Assembly: GCA_002633005.1 (NCBI GenBank)
Contig: NMRA01000153.1
Coordinates: 187,893 to 251,892 of the forward strand
DNA: 64,000 bases
Source of the DNA: Phoronis australis
Taxonomy: Eukaryota; Phoronida; Phoronidae
Reading direction: 5' to 3'
Part shown: positions 44,301 to 58,300 of the stretch, in pieces
How the letters are laid out: each line of letters begins with the position of its first letter
Position numbering within the stretch: position 1 is the first letter of the stretch
Notes under the pieces: generated by a model
The model's database searches: none
What the model was told of the DNA's origin: nothing
The model's input: the letters and a program-made list of their open reading frames with translations, nothing else
Position numbers and translations under genes: made by a program

Positions 44301-47300
44301 GCTGAAACTTTCCAAATTTAATATTTAGTCATCAGTCTCAAAAACTCTTAGGATTTCCGATATAAAGACCTATTTTTTGCGTAATGTAACAAAGACGAAT
44401 ACGACTTCCGTTTTTTGCAAAGATACCTTGCGTTTTGCACGTTGATTTGTTATGAAAACCTTGGGACTGTTTCATGCAACTTGGCACAGGCTGGTGAAAT
44501 TCTGCATTCTCTCCCTTGCCTTTCAGAGAAGGCTCCCCAATCCCTGGCTATGAACCTGGGTAATAATGTTATTACCGTAAGCTCGCGATTTAACGCCCTG
44601 GTCGCTTAAATTGAAAAACCCTGAAACAGGACAGTGAGCGATTACCCAAGCAGTGGGCGCTTAAACCAAAATTTGGCAAAAAGCCGGGGATGGGCGATTA
44701 CCCGAGAGGTGGGTGCTTACGTGGAAATTTGCACAAAGTAGGGGATGGGCGATTATCCAAGCAGTGGGCGCTTAAACCGAAAATTGACAAGAAGTCGGGG
44801 ATGGGCGGTTACCCAGGCATGGGCGATAAACTGCGAGTTTACAGTACAAATACACATTTAGCATTTCCCAACTGTTTTTGTAAGAAATGTTTGGTGTATG
44901 TCACAGTGTTCATCAGTGGCTCATCATGATCTACTGTTAAATTTAGAAGAATTGCCACCTCTTCTGTTTTGAAATTACTGAGGAGTTAAGTTGTCAAAGA
45001 AATAAGAATAAAAAAGAACTAATTTCATTCTGTCATTTATTTACAACTACCGTATTCGCCGTAATAACTGCCCATGCCCCTATAAGCGCCCCCCCACGCG
45101 TTTTCAGACTTTGCTGAAATAAGCGCCCAGTCCATGAACGTGTACATGCGAACAATGACGTACCTTCAGTCCTAAAACTCGGCTACAGTAACGTCTTCAA
45201 TTTATCAAAAAAAGTTTTGTACGGGTCTTCTAGACCACCAGCGGCACTGCTGCGTTTGTATTTAGCCGTGACTATACACTTCAAAGTAACACAGCGCTTC
45301 AAAAAGAACGCAACAGCATTGCTGCTTTCGCGACGACCGTGTCCCACTATGGTCTGACCGTTCAGTAGACATATCGACTGTCTCATGAATAATAATAACT
45401 CGGTGTTGAACGTACGTGGCCAGAAAGCGCGCGCTACATATATGAACCTAGCTGTCATCAAAGACATTAGTCGGGAACTATCCATTCATAGCATCGGTAA
45501 GAAATGAATGTTGGCCTTAATTTCCGACAATTTCTAATACTATAAAACATGTTTGCGTTATTTTTTAGATGGATTGTTTGATTAACCATAATTGGTAAGC
45601 CGAATATCCGATAAAATGACAACTGACAGTGAATGCTTACACATCCTTACACTGAAAAATAACTGTCAGACAGTTACGTATGCATCCAGCTACACGGCGA
45701 CTAATATGGGCCTTACCGAAACAAATGTCGAACGTTTTTAGCACGAGACCGGCAAGTGCTGAATGAAACACGCTCTGGCTTAGGCCTACTGCTTGTACAA
45801 ATTTCTTTAGACACAATGCACATCTAGCTCGTTAGATTGCGTGGATCTGGCCAAAAGACGGTCTCTGCTTTGGCAAATGAACTCTGGTTACACGCACGCG
45901 CTCGCTTACTCGCAGACGAACTTCAAAACAAACGTCACGTGACAACAACATGTGTGTTCGTCCAGACATTTTTCTCGCTGTGTTGCCGATCATACATGTA
46001 GATGGCACGATGTTGCGCAGATTTGTACTTAAAACTGCCATAAATCCAGACTCCACGGGAACTTAAAAAAGTCTTACGGACACTACTTAGAAAACTTAAT
46101 GAGGATTTCAGGTAATTTGCTTGAGTCGAAGCTATTATCGAAGACGGCAATTTTGAGGCAGTCAGTCGGCGAGTTTTCGCCCTGGGATTTCAGCACAATT
46201 TTCTGTAAAATGATCGTAATTTAGCAGCAAAGTTTGATAGCAATGCACCACAGTTTTGTTGGAAGTCTTTCATAGATTACAGATACGTCACAGAACGTAA
46301 ATTTGATGAATCTTACAACTTCCGATTTCACCAGTTTCGGAGACCGGGTTTCAACCGCCCTGGGTTATAATAAGGGCCCCTCCCCTTGAACCGAATTTTT
46401 CTAAGCGCCCTGGGCGGTTATTACGGTGAATACGGTAGGTGTATACTCACCATGAGACAGAGTGTTCTGGATCACTTTTCCGAAAAATCTAATCTTATTT
46501 TTGAAGTAATCTAAGCATGTAAAATTTTGATTTTCACTCAAAACAAAATGGTTATTGAAAAATATGATTGAAAGTTGAAGGAACTATACAAAACATAAAA
46601 CTGAACTTCAGGCTTTCTAATGTGTCAGTCGCGTATGTGCAAGTGGTCTTGAGGTGAACGTTCACAACCTGGAAGTTTCCATGTTCTCGTCACTGTGCCT
46701 GGTTGTAACCTGTAGAGAAATATGAATGTTAACAAATCAAAATATGAACAATAATTAAGTAAGGCAAATGACCAACATGGCTGTTTTTAAAATAGAAAAG
46801 TAAATCAAAGCCATGACTGCTTTTAAAATTGAAAAGTAAATCGTAGTCGTCTTTGAATTTTTAAAATTGATGTATTATAAGAAAAATTAGGGAATAGGTT
46901 TTCTTCAGCATCGTGGCTAAGCCAGGAGCATTATTTTGTGAATCGTTTAGGATGGGATAGGCTCGCTAAGACATTGAGGTAACAAAACCCCAGATGTTAG
47001 CGTAGTAGTTGTCTCATGAAAAACACCTATGCTGTGTGATACCACAATATTCAAGTGGGATAACTGTACTGAGATATTTTAATCTGATTTATCTAAGCTT
47101 TGTGTTATAAAACAAACTCCGTTTAAAATTTTTTTCAAAGTATCTGAATATTCAAAATAACAAGAAATGATGTACGGTAAAATCTCACCAATTTTGGGTG
47201 AAAGTATTTCCTAGAATTATCATTTATTCATTTCTCAAAAGCTTCTAACATTCTTGTGAATACCAGCCTGTTATGATTGTCTGATGGTAACTGTGGTAAG

Positions 47301-50300
47301 GACACGAAAATGGCAAAGTAATGCTTTGGTGTTACTTATTGTGAAATATCACTTGTCCAACATATTGCGTAGTAAACTGGTGACATTTTACTGTACTTGT
47401 CGCGTAAGTGATACTCACATTTTGTATTACACTCCTTGATGACGAGTGTAATTGTGGTCTTTAGGGAGTACTCCCATACAAGATGTACACGGAGGTGCTG
47501 TTTAGATGATTCCGTATGAAAGGGTTCAATTTAGTAATTTGAAACTCTACAGAATGTTCCTTTTGTCAATTACAAAGAATTTACAAGTTTTCAATATTAT
47601 TTAATGCGTGCAACACTGATTGGAAGATATGTGCTTATTGATGAGTGGGATTACCGCCTACAATAAGGTAGACGTGCTTCTGGAACAAACTCCTCCGTAA
47701 CTTTGAGCTTTTCACTGAGGCTCCCTACCCATGCGTCTTGTTTTTCGAGTTCATTCCATGTGTGTAGCCAGCTATTGCAAGGGGAGATAGGAAACTGTGG
47801 TTTGCAAGCATTTTGTTTTTCTTTCCACTCCTCCCCCTAGGACTCAGACGTCCCTCGCTCCCTCCTTGACTACAGGCATATATTCTCTATATGTATGGGT
47901 ATCCTAACTTTCCAGCTGCACACACTGGTTTGGCTACCTAGTGCAGTCCCCATTCATTAAGAGCTCGTTTTACTGACATGTTCAGTATCTCTAGTAATCT
48001 TTTGTTGGAATGTTTTTTCCCTTTCACCCTTCAGTAACCTTACAGAAGTGTCAAGCTATTGACATTCTTTTCTGCTCTCTTTGTTGACATTTATAATATA
48101 ACTAGTGATGCCTTCCATTGATTCTTAGTGGATGGGAGATATAACACTAGTTGTAGCTGTACTGAACAGACTACATTACTTGACGTCTGTGTATGCTGAC
48201 ACCCATTTATCCAAGTTTAAGACCAGCTAAAGATGTCAACTATTAAGGTAAGGCCAGGCTGCACAAAAAACATGACTTAGTAAACTTTTAGCAAAAAACG
48301 TAGTTGCATAATTTAATGACGGAACTTGACCTATCATATAACTTTGATGAATGCTAAGGACCACTATGCGTAGATAGTTCTCATTTTAGGCCAAATTAAC
48401 ACAAGAAAACAAATAACAAGCGCTGTAGGGAACAATGGCGTATTTACAACACTGTATAAAGTCCAGATGTTTTTGTTCCCTTAACTTGAAATACATAGCT
48501 AGAGAAGCTAAAAATATTTATTTAATATCATAAATTAATGATTTGTTGATAACTTGCCCACTTTTTGACGTGTTTGAATTGTATATAATGTGTGGAGGCT
48601 TATGCAAAGTAAGATTGCTTGTGTATTGAAAGGTATATTTGTGTCCTATGATGTATATCTTGGGGTCTCCTGGATGACCTATTCCCATATCATCGTCCTA
48701 TTCATCTTCTTTGTCAGATTGAAGATGAACAAAAATAATGCCAGTTCTTCACCAGGTGGTCAAAAATGAACAAAGAGTGTCCTACCCTTTACCTCGATAA
48801 CTGCTATTGTATTGAATTGTTGCACATTTTGGTTTCTGAAGTATTTCCTGGTTCCGTTTGGTTTCTTTCCATGAGTCTTACAACTTGGCCCGACAGAACA
48901 ACATTCATAAAATGGTTATAAACCCACCTTCCATCACAAAAAAAAACTTAATTCGTACACTGTTTGGAAATTGATCTCAACTTGTTCCTCACTCAGATCG
49001 GAGGTGGTTGCAAGGATTTGGAAAATGACATTTCTTTTTGTTAGACCAGACCCACTTAATTGGCTTGTCACAGTGGCTCAGAGATTTTTGTGCTGAACAC
49101 GGCCTGCAGCAACAGCCAACTGTCAGTTCTTTCCAAGCTCAGAGACCTCTTTTGATCTGAGTATGATCAAGCTATCAACTGCTTAAAAATCAAAAGTTTG
49201 TTTCTTTGACAGAACCGAACGCGAACGCTTGTGTTTGCAGGCGCTTTAGGTAACAGGAAGTATTTAGCCTCTGTTTAAAGTTGTTAACCTACCGGCTATG
49301 TGATTTCTGTTGTCTGCTGTTTGATTGCTGTTTTAGTACATAATCATTTCTAAGAGTAAGTACAGCCAGATGGAGTAAGCCAGGTATTGATCTTTTGCAG
49401 TGCTGAACCTAATGTCCAGTGATATTGTGATTAATTGAGTTTCCTAATCAGATGTTATGTTAATGTCTTTAACATTGATGACATTTAGTATGCCATTCAA
49501 CTCTTGACTGTGGAAGGGTGGCTCTGAATATTGATTATTGTTCACACAAAATATTGGTGATCACATTTTGCCATTATTTTTTTGAGGGCATGAGAACATG
49601 TCTATTGTCAATATATAGGCAATCAGCTGTTGGCATGTAACCAGCATATTTCATTGATAACATTCATATCCAGTGCAGATCAACTTGTCAAAATTCAGTA
49701 TTAGTGCAATAGCAAAACTTGTCATTCAACATTTGACATGTGAACCCTTATAAAGTGTGAAATATTGTTGAAAATGATGGTTGTGTATTTACATATTGAC
49801 TTGGGTGACTTTTAGTATTTTCCACTGGTCTGTCAGGGAAACCTTAACTAGTGTGCACCTAATGAAAATACTTGAGTAAACTGCAGTTTTTGAAGAAGTG
49901 GTGAGAGGTTTGCCTCAACATACCAAATTGAATTTTTGCAATTAGAGATCTGCTAGAAATTTTGCACTTCCAAAATAAAAGGTTTGGTCAATAGTAAACA
50001 TGGCCTAGAGTTGTCCCCAGGTGTTACACATTGGACTTTTTGTTTGCATAAGGTGTCTGCCTGCATGAGTTGTGTTTGTTATGTCATTGAAATCTATTGT
50101 TGAAGAGCTTTCACTGTAGTCAGTGAAGTGGTTATTTGTGGTTAAATCACATGTTATATAATTTACCTGCTAACACCTTGGTGTTACCTGTTGGTTATTA
50201 GAATTATGACTGATGAGAACACTGCTGGATTTCTGTGGCTATAAAACCATCCCACATAGCAATTCCACCAGTTCCTAAATATTCCTAGCGTTTGTGGACT

Positions 50301-52346
50301 TTGCTTACTCACTAATTTTATTTTATCTTTAACTTCATATTGATTGCGAACTCCTTTTTTCTTCTGAATTTTCTGAATACCATATCTGAAAAGTGAACCA
50401 TCATTCCAGTGAAAATAAATAGAGCATTTAGTCCTTAAATTTGATAGCAATTTATTTTCAATAGTATCAAGAATTCGACCTTGAGTGTACTCTGGCTATG
50501 TATCAATGAAAGCTAAAAATTTTCTTAGTTATGAAGATACCGTATTCACCCAAATAACTGCCCAGGGTGCATAGAAAAATTTGTTTCAGCGGGGCGCTTA
50601 TTTTAGCAAAATCTGAAAACGCGTGGGGGGGCGTTTATAGGGGTATGGGCGGTTATAAGGGCGAATACGGTAAGCTAACTCTTCACTTATTTAGCACACA
50701 TCAATGTGATGGTCAAAAGATATTTGTTTAGTACTGACAAGTTGTTAAGGAAAGATATAGAATTTAAGAATTTTTAATCTCTTGTCAGCTTACTTTGCGC
50801 TGTGATGAGGTCATGAAACAACATTTGAAGGTTCAATAGTTTGCAACAAGGTTGTCAACCTTTGAAAAATGACTAATTTGGCAATTATTTTTGTGATGTA
50901 TAGGTGAAGATTTGGCATAAAATAGCATAAGACTAAGGGATAATATGTGTTAACCCAAATACACAAATGTGCAGAAAAATTAGTGAACACAGATGAGACC
51001 CAACGGACTGGTGATATTTTGACTTTTGAAAGGTGTTCAAAATAACGGAATCATCAACTTCTAGTTCAGTGTTTCAATGTTTTTTTATAAATTGATCAGC
51101 TCATGACTGTTGATCCTAAGGGTACTTGTACTTCTCATAAAATATCAAAAAATTGCTCTGTTCTTAGAAGATTGGCAATTTTAGAGAATATACATCAATG
51201 AGTTTTAACAAATAAAAATTTGCATGGGACGTGTGCTGCAGTTCCAAACTATTCTCATATGGCCAAAAAGTATATTTGGTTCTATTGACCACATCATTTT
51301 GACGGAAGTCATGCATTTTGTATTGGTTTGTAATCGCAGCTTCAATCACTTCTTTAAATGCTAACTGTGAATTAGGGATTTTCCTTTAATGAGGGGAGGG
51401 GGTGTGAGAAAAGAAAATGTGATCCTCCAGCTGACAACTGCACAGGCAATTGTGCCAGGTACGGTAATTTCGCACACCAATATATGAACTATTTTTCCCT
51501 TGAGAGCTTCCTGTTCCAATTAATAGAGACAAAACCATTTTCTCGGTTGTCCAGGTATTGCGTTGGCATGGAATTTGAGTGTGCCACGCCTCCCCAGCCT
51601 GTGTCCAGATACATGGATGAGAACCCCCCAAGTTGATGAACTGCACAGGATGTGAATTGCAAGTAAGGTTATCCCTTGAAATCAAGTCCTGTTTTGTTTG
51701 CAAACATTTTTACTTTCAGCTTTTTATCAGCCATGGCCTATTGTCTGTTATAGAACTGGGACTTTACAATGGGAAAATCATCGATACCATTATTGTTATT
51801 AAGGTTTCATAATTTGAGGTCAGTGCCTGAGTTCAAATCGACTGCGGTATACAGTCAAGTGCCATTGAGTGTTCATCGTAAGCCTTATAACAAGACGTGT
51901 GATACCAGACAAGTCATTGGAGGTTGTCTTGGTAGGAAAATGAGCATTAAGAAAGTCCAGGTAGGCAAATGTTTACCTGTATTGTAGGTCACTCAAGGCA
52001 CCAGCTGTGTGTGTTCTTTGGACCAGGTCAGAAATACTACTGTAAATTTGTTGTCTGTCAGTATATTTGATCGCTGTTTTTGTAACGTCTTCAGTATTAA
52101 AATTAGTAATTCTCAATGGCAGCACACTGTCAAAATGAACCTTATAAGATGAATTGTGTGATCCAGCTTCTTTGGCGTCATGAGAAGGGTTGTGTTGGAT
52201 GTATTTTAGCTGAGAGTGTTTTTATTATGATGGTTGCCAGTTTGTGTATTGACATTTATTCACAACTCTGTAGAGAAGTTGTGTAGTCACACCATGTCTT
52301 GGGTTTTGTATGAGAGATACTGACAAACATTTGCATACACACAGAC

Positions 52347-52381
<35 letters not shown>

Positions 52382-55300
52382 CACACACACACACACACAG
52401 ACACACACACACACATGTATGTACACACATACATAACATAAGTACTAACTTACAGTCTATACATTGTACATACACACATATCTTCTTACAAGCATGCTAA
52501 CAAACATAGATACATTCATACATGCATACATATAATCTTTTTAATTTGCATACACAAGCGCAAAATTCAGATCACATTTGTGATGATTAAGCAGTACAGT
52601 TAAGAAATTTTTATCTCATAGTGTATAAAAAAATTATGGGCCTACATAGTCATTTAAGTTCACTTCAAATATGAATTAATGTTCAGACAGATGTTCTTAT
52701 TGTGACAATGCTCTCATAGACAGGGCATACTAACGGATCTATTGCTTGTTGAAACTGAGGTCAGGTGGCAGTTCCTTTACTTTGGTTACGAACTTGAGAC
52801 TGTTGGAAATACATTATTCATATATGTTTGTTTAAGTTGCTCAACTAGATATGAGATTTCCATATTTTATTGCTGCACCTGCTAAATCCTACATGAGTGT
52901 CCAAAGAACATAGGTTGATTGTACTCACAACAGGTTACTCATCAAAAGATTCCGTTTTAAGACGGGCGACATCTTCAGCATTCGGCGTTCCCATTTTCAC
53001 CTAGAATGAAACCTGTGTTTAAGAAAGAAGTTTAAACCAGAGCCTGCCATGAAATTGGTACCAAAGTGTTCCTTAGTCAAATTGGAGATGAAAAAATAAA
53101 CAGTCCGTTTTTGCTTGAGATCAGGCATTACAAAGTGGCTGGTTATGGTGTGTCATTTTAGGTGCTGAGTGTAGTTTCAAGAAATAACAAGCCATTAATT
53201 CTTTGTAAATCCAGACATCACTTGTCGTCTGAGTTTCAAGTTGAGACCAACTTCACTGCTTTTAGTAGTGACCGCAATCAAATGTTCGCTTCTTGTACGG
53301 AACATGGGTTTATAACTCCTTCATTAAGAAAACTAAGAAGAATCTCCGCAAGCAGTCTTGGGAACAACCGATGACAAAGTGAACCCACAAGCCCCCTTTC
53401 CTGTACATTTAGTGCTTTGATTGCCACCTCTGAACCACCGAGAGCTGGATTGCCACTGTATGTGAGTCACATACCGTCTATTGATCCAAGCATGTGAAAA
53501 TGTTGAGACTTCCCCCTTATTGCCTGTAACTGCCAATTTCCACAAGACATTATTGATCTCTGTGTTAAGTGGTGTACTGTTTGGTGTGTAGACAAAGTGT
53601 ACTGGACTTGAATGCATGAGGTGACTTAGTTTAACATTTAATCTCATTTGTGAATATTGGACACTTGAAGTTTTTGTGCGTGGGTTAATTAAAACGTAAA
53701 GAGAGTCTGAGAATCACAAGTTTATTGTCAAGTCTTAAAGTGGCTGTGTTCACTAACTAATTTTTTTAAAAACGTCCACCCCCATCAATTTCAACCAAGC
53801 TGGTGTTTTTTTTTTGAAAAGCTGCTCAAGGCATAGGCACATAAGCATAAAGTTTGGAATGCCATGATTTGCCAAGTGATAATTAAACAAATAAATCGTT
53901 CAGTCTATTAACCCTTTGAATTATGAACCCTTCAGTCACCAGGTCTATGATCCAAAACTAGTCTATTGGGTCACGTGTTCGAAATAAAACCAATGACTGA
54001 ACCTATGGTATGGTTTTACTTATTCGTAAAATTACAGTAAATGAAATTTAGAAGAAGTTACTCATTGAAAACACTGTGTTGTTAGTCAGTTCTGGATTAC
54101 CATAAGGCTTCTGGGAACTCCCCTTGATTGGCAAGAAAATTCACCCCTTCATGGCCAAAATTTTCACCCTCCTTGATAGAGCTTTTGATGGGGCCCCAGT
54201 GACGATGAGACTGTGACCCTTAAGTTTGTGCGGGACCCTAATCTGCAGCTTATGAAGCTTAACATATAATCCGTCATTGTTGTAAATTCATTTTCCACTT
54301 GTAAAAGCTTTTTTATTTTTCTTTTCTTGTCTTGGTTAAGTTGTCTCCCTGTTGGTGGAATTGTATGTACAAGAAACTCGCCAATTTAGGACGCAATATG
54401 GCGGACATAAGAAATTTCACGTTTTCATTTGTTTATAGAAATATACTGTTATGTAGGGTCCAACAAATTCTTTGTCATTTTCAAGTTCCACACCTTAGAT
54501 CGTCACGCAGTTTTTTTGCAAAGTTGTTGGTAATAACAACAGCCCTTCAAAATTATCCAAAGTTTGCAAGATCCTATTACATATTTTGTTTCTTTTGGTA
54601 AACCTTAAACTATTCCACTTTACCCTGTAACAGCACTCAAGTAGACAGTGTCTTGTAATCAACAGCTAATTATTGTAAGCAGAAATAAGAGAATGAATTC
54701 TTAGCAAATTAATTATTGATTGATAGTTCATTAATAATGTATAAAATAGCTTCAAACTAAGATATTGGTAACTTGAGTAATTCTTTGTATATAGCGCAAT
54801 ATTTCTCATTACTACATATGATCCTCCGTAGTTGTACACGACCTATGTCGTGTATTGACTGGTTATGAGATAGTCTGTAACACATTGCACAGTTTATTGT
54901 AGTGCCTTATGAGGTTTTGGTGTTGGAGTAATCTTGTATCATTTTTCCCTGCCTTATTCAGTTAGTGATGTAATTTGACTTTGGATATCCCTGGCCTCTG
55001 ATCCATCAACAAAACAATAATTAAATGCCACATCTAAAGATCACTGACGTTCTAATAACTTCTTTGGTTGCTACCGATGAGGTTTGCATATACAATAGGA
55101 TTTTCTTATGGTTACTATGGATCAGACGTTGAATACTTGTGCCTGCCTTAAAGGGTCCACTCCAGATCAAGTTGTCTATATGCCTTTTACCAGGTAACTG
55201 TGCGTGTTCAGTACTAAGGTGATTCTTCGCTTCAGTATGACGGAGGAATGCAGTTTTATTTTGTCATATTTCTCAACTGGAATGGATATTAGAAAACTTT

Positions 55301-58300
55301 ATTCTGTTGTTAACGGAGTTTGTAGCATGCAGATATAAAACAACATTTGATAAGGTTTCTGTAGTTTGCAACTTAAGTAATCAGCCTTTGACAAATGGAA
55401 ACAACAATTTGGTCAATGATTTTGTGCGAAATATGTTAAGAATTACCATATCTTGGCTCCTGTACAAATTCCAAATTTGTGCATGATTGGTGATTGCCCT
55501 CAGTTAGTTGAAGGGCAGTTTGTCATCATCAAGCAGCAGGCAAATTATTTTATTGCGGTGTAACGCTACTGGTGGTATATGTGCTTAATCCCCTGGTAAC
55601 CAACTCATGTTGTCATACTGTATATTTCAGCATGACGAAGAGTGCATTGGGTTTGCCACTCTTCCTGACCAGATACACAGAAAGGCTGTCAAGAAAGGGT
55701 TCGACTTTACCTTAATGGTAGTCGGTAAGTGCTATGTTCTAGGACTGGTTGTTCGAAATATCAAAATTGCTTTGTCACTGCCAAAAATTTGGTTATATTT
55801 CGCCCTTCTATGTGACTAAATCTTGCAGCTTTATCTGCATTGGAATGCTGGGCAAATTTGTGTTGTGACAAATTGTTTTGTTTGCAAAAGTTAAAATCCT
55901 ATGAGTAATTATTGTGGTTAGCTGATGGTGACCATACATTTTATGTGGTAAAGAACGACAGACCATTTCCCAACACTGTTGACCCTCCCCGCACTATCGA
56001 AGCTTCGGTTAGCTGCAAAGTTAAGCATCAGTGTTCCCATCAGCTTCTGAATTACCGGTAGACGTAAAACTAGTTCAGAGAAGTTATCGCAAGGGGGCGC
56101 TAACTGGATCTTTGGTCGTATGCCTGGGAGTTATTGTCCTTTTCATCAAAAATGGCAAGAACCTCTCCCTCTACGAAATATAAAATAGAATGTCAACTTG
56201 ATAAGGCAGTTGCCATGGTGCACAAGAAGATGACATAATAGAAAGTTGACTCTTGAATAGGCTAACAGTTGATCTGGTATGGTTGGAACTCAATAGCGGA
56301 GTTGCAACCGAATCGATTTAACGATTGCGCATGTCCGGAAATTAGGGTGCGCAAAGGCTACTGGGATTGTTGATGGTAAACGGGATGGCCGACTGGTTTG
56401 CACGACGTGTAATTTGTGTGCATTAAACTACGCTGCTGTATGTAATTCTGCCGCTANGAGATTTTTTTAATTTAATTAAGTGTAGTACATGAGAGTTTAT
56501 TTCAGTGACCAACTAATACACGTGTGAAAATAAGAATGTCGGAAACTGGAAGTGTGACCTCATACAATATAATAGCATAAAGAATCCAGAAAGTACATGG
56601 ATAAATTGAAACGTAATTCTTATGCTGACAAAATAATGTATACTATACAAAATATTGACAATTGTTGCCCAGGCAACGTCCTTGTTCTGTCACCTGCTTA
56701 TGTATCATTGCATCATCAGTCTTGAAAGATAAAAACAGTAATCAACTAAAAACTCACACTCCCTGTGTCACAGATTGATGGTTCTTGGAGCGTAGTTTTC
56801 ACCCAAAGTTCAGGCCCTGTAGTTCACTTCAAAAGGAGTTTACAAATTTCCCTCCAAACCCGCCTTTGGGTTGTCAAGGGTTACAGAGTATTATTTTGTT
56901 TCAGGGAATTGTATGGGAAAGCCGTGTTTAATATCTGTTAATGGAGTAAAACCAGATTTGGTATTCTTTTAAGAAGTAAAAGTAGACTTCATCAGCAGTG
57001 ACAGATATCTGATTTTGTTGACAAGGGGGAGAGGGTTTATTCATGTTGATGATGCCGTTTTGTGCTTGTGGGGTACTTTTTTGACTGTGTTCCCTAAGCA
57101 GGTGTTCAACCCTATTTCCAAAACAATAAGAAAATATCAGTTCCTTGCAAACTCAAAAAACACTTCTCCTCTGAGTAAATAACAAGTTGAGAAAATTTTA
57201 TAAAGTGTCTAAATTAAAAGTGCACTTCTGGGACGGAACATTGGTTTACAACCGCTTTAAACCGTGCACCCTTTCCTGCCACTGTTCAGTTATTTCAGAA
57301 TCAGAACTGTTTATTGTATGTAGGTCTTGGCTTCATAATACAGTTATTTGCACTCTCATGATTGCAAGTTTAGTCTTCGTAGCTGCTGTAGGTGCAAGGT
57401 GAGCGGACCAAATAACGAGATGTCCCACCATACATCAGTTTGGCTGTATGAAGCAGTCACATATACTCAGACATAACTAAAAATACAAATAGTGTGAGGA
57501 AGACACTTTTAATGTTGTGAGAGTTTACTGAAGTGTGCACTTCAGGTGCAATGCCCATGTTTGACTGAAATGCCCATCCACGAAATCTTCAAATTTTCAC
57601 CTTTTTAAAGTTAATTTTCGACTTAACGCCCACCCACAGTTTATCTGACCGAGACTTTCAAGCTTTCTCGTCCACTGGATTGCAAATCGTGGTAGCGTAA
57701 GAGTTGCCTAATGTAGGGATCTTTACTTACTTCCCAGGTCTTTAAAATCTTAGTTGATGTCAACTAAAATTTTCTGTCACTCTACATAATTGGCCTACTT
57801 CCGTGCTCTGTGGTCTGTTTCTCAGTCTATTGGTTTTTGCCTTTCAACTTTTTACTAAAAACCAGTCTAGAGATGGCTAAAAAATAGTTTGCTTCACAAA
57901 AATCACACTGAAGCTGAAAGTCAGAAAATCTGTTGACAAATCAAAGTTAAAAGACAAGAATCCATAGTCTGCTGGAATAAATTGCTGACAAAACGTTTTG
58001 AGAAATGCAAAAGACAAAAAATCAACTTTTGACTATTCATTGTCAGATTTTTTAATCATGTTTGGCTAAATGCCAAATGTCACTTAAGTTGTTTTGTTAA
58101 AGCATGATAGGAAATATGGAGATGAAACTTAAGTGGGAATTTTGTGTGACATTTTAGCCAGTTACCACGAACCACTCGCAAATGTGGACCAAAAGATGGC
58201 TCTGTCAGGCTGAACAGGTTGGTAGTCAAGGGTCCTTCATTTGTCAGTCGGTCAAAAACATTTCTTACGTGCTGCAAAGATAATATAAAATAGCTCTTAT

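Larger units (their letters stand above)
35309..55630 (+). other. Septin B intron 1 (about 20.3 kb, if exon 1 is right)
   Basis: GTGAGA to ATATTTCAG. It is filled with mobile elements and dispersed repeats described separately, plus AT-rich stretches where I see nothing recognisable (for example 36200-38300, 46440-48900, 49210-50530 and 54000-55600). Confidence 0.55.

Noticed and set aside
52225-52475. Cys/Val-rich minus-strand ORFs
   Set aside because: They are direct translations of the ACAG/CA microsatellite.
53912-53935. TTAACCCTTTGAATTATGAA as a piggyBac terminus
   Set aside because: It starts like a piggyBac end, but no matching inverted end with TTAA was found nearby.
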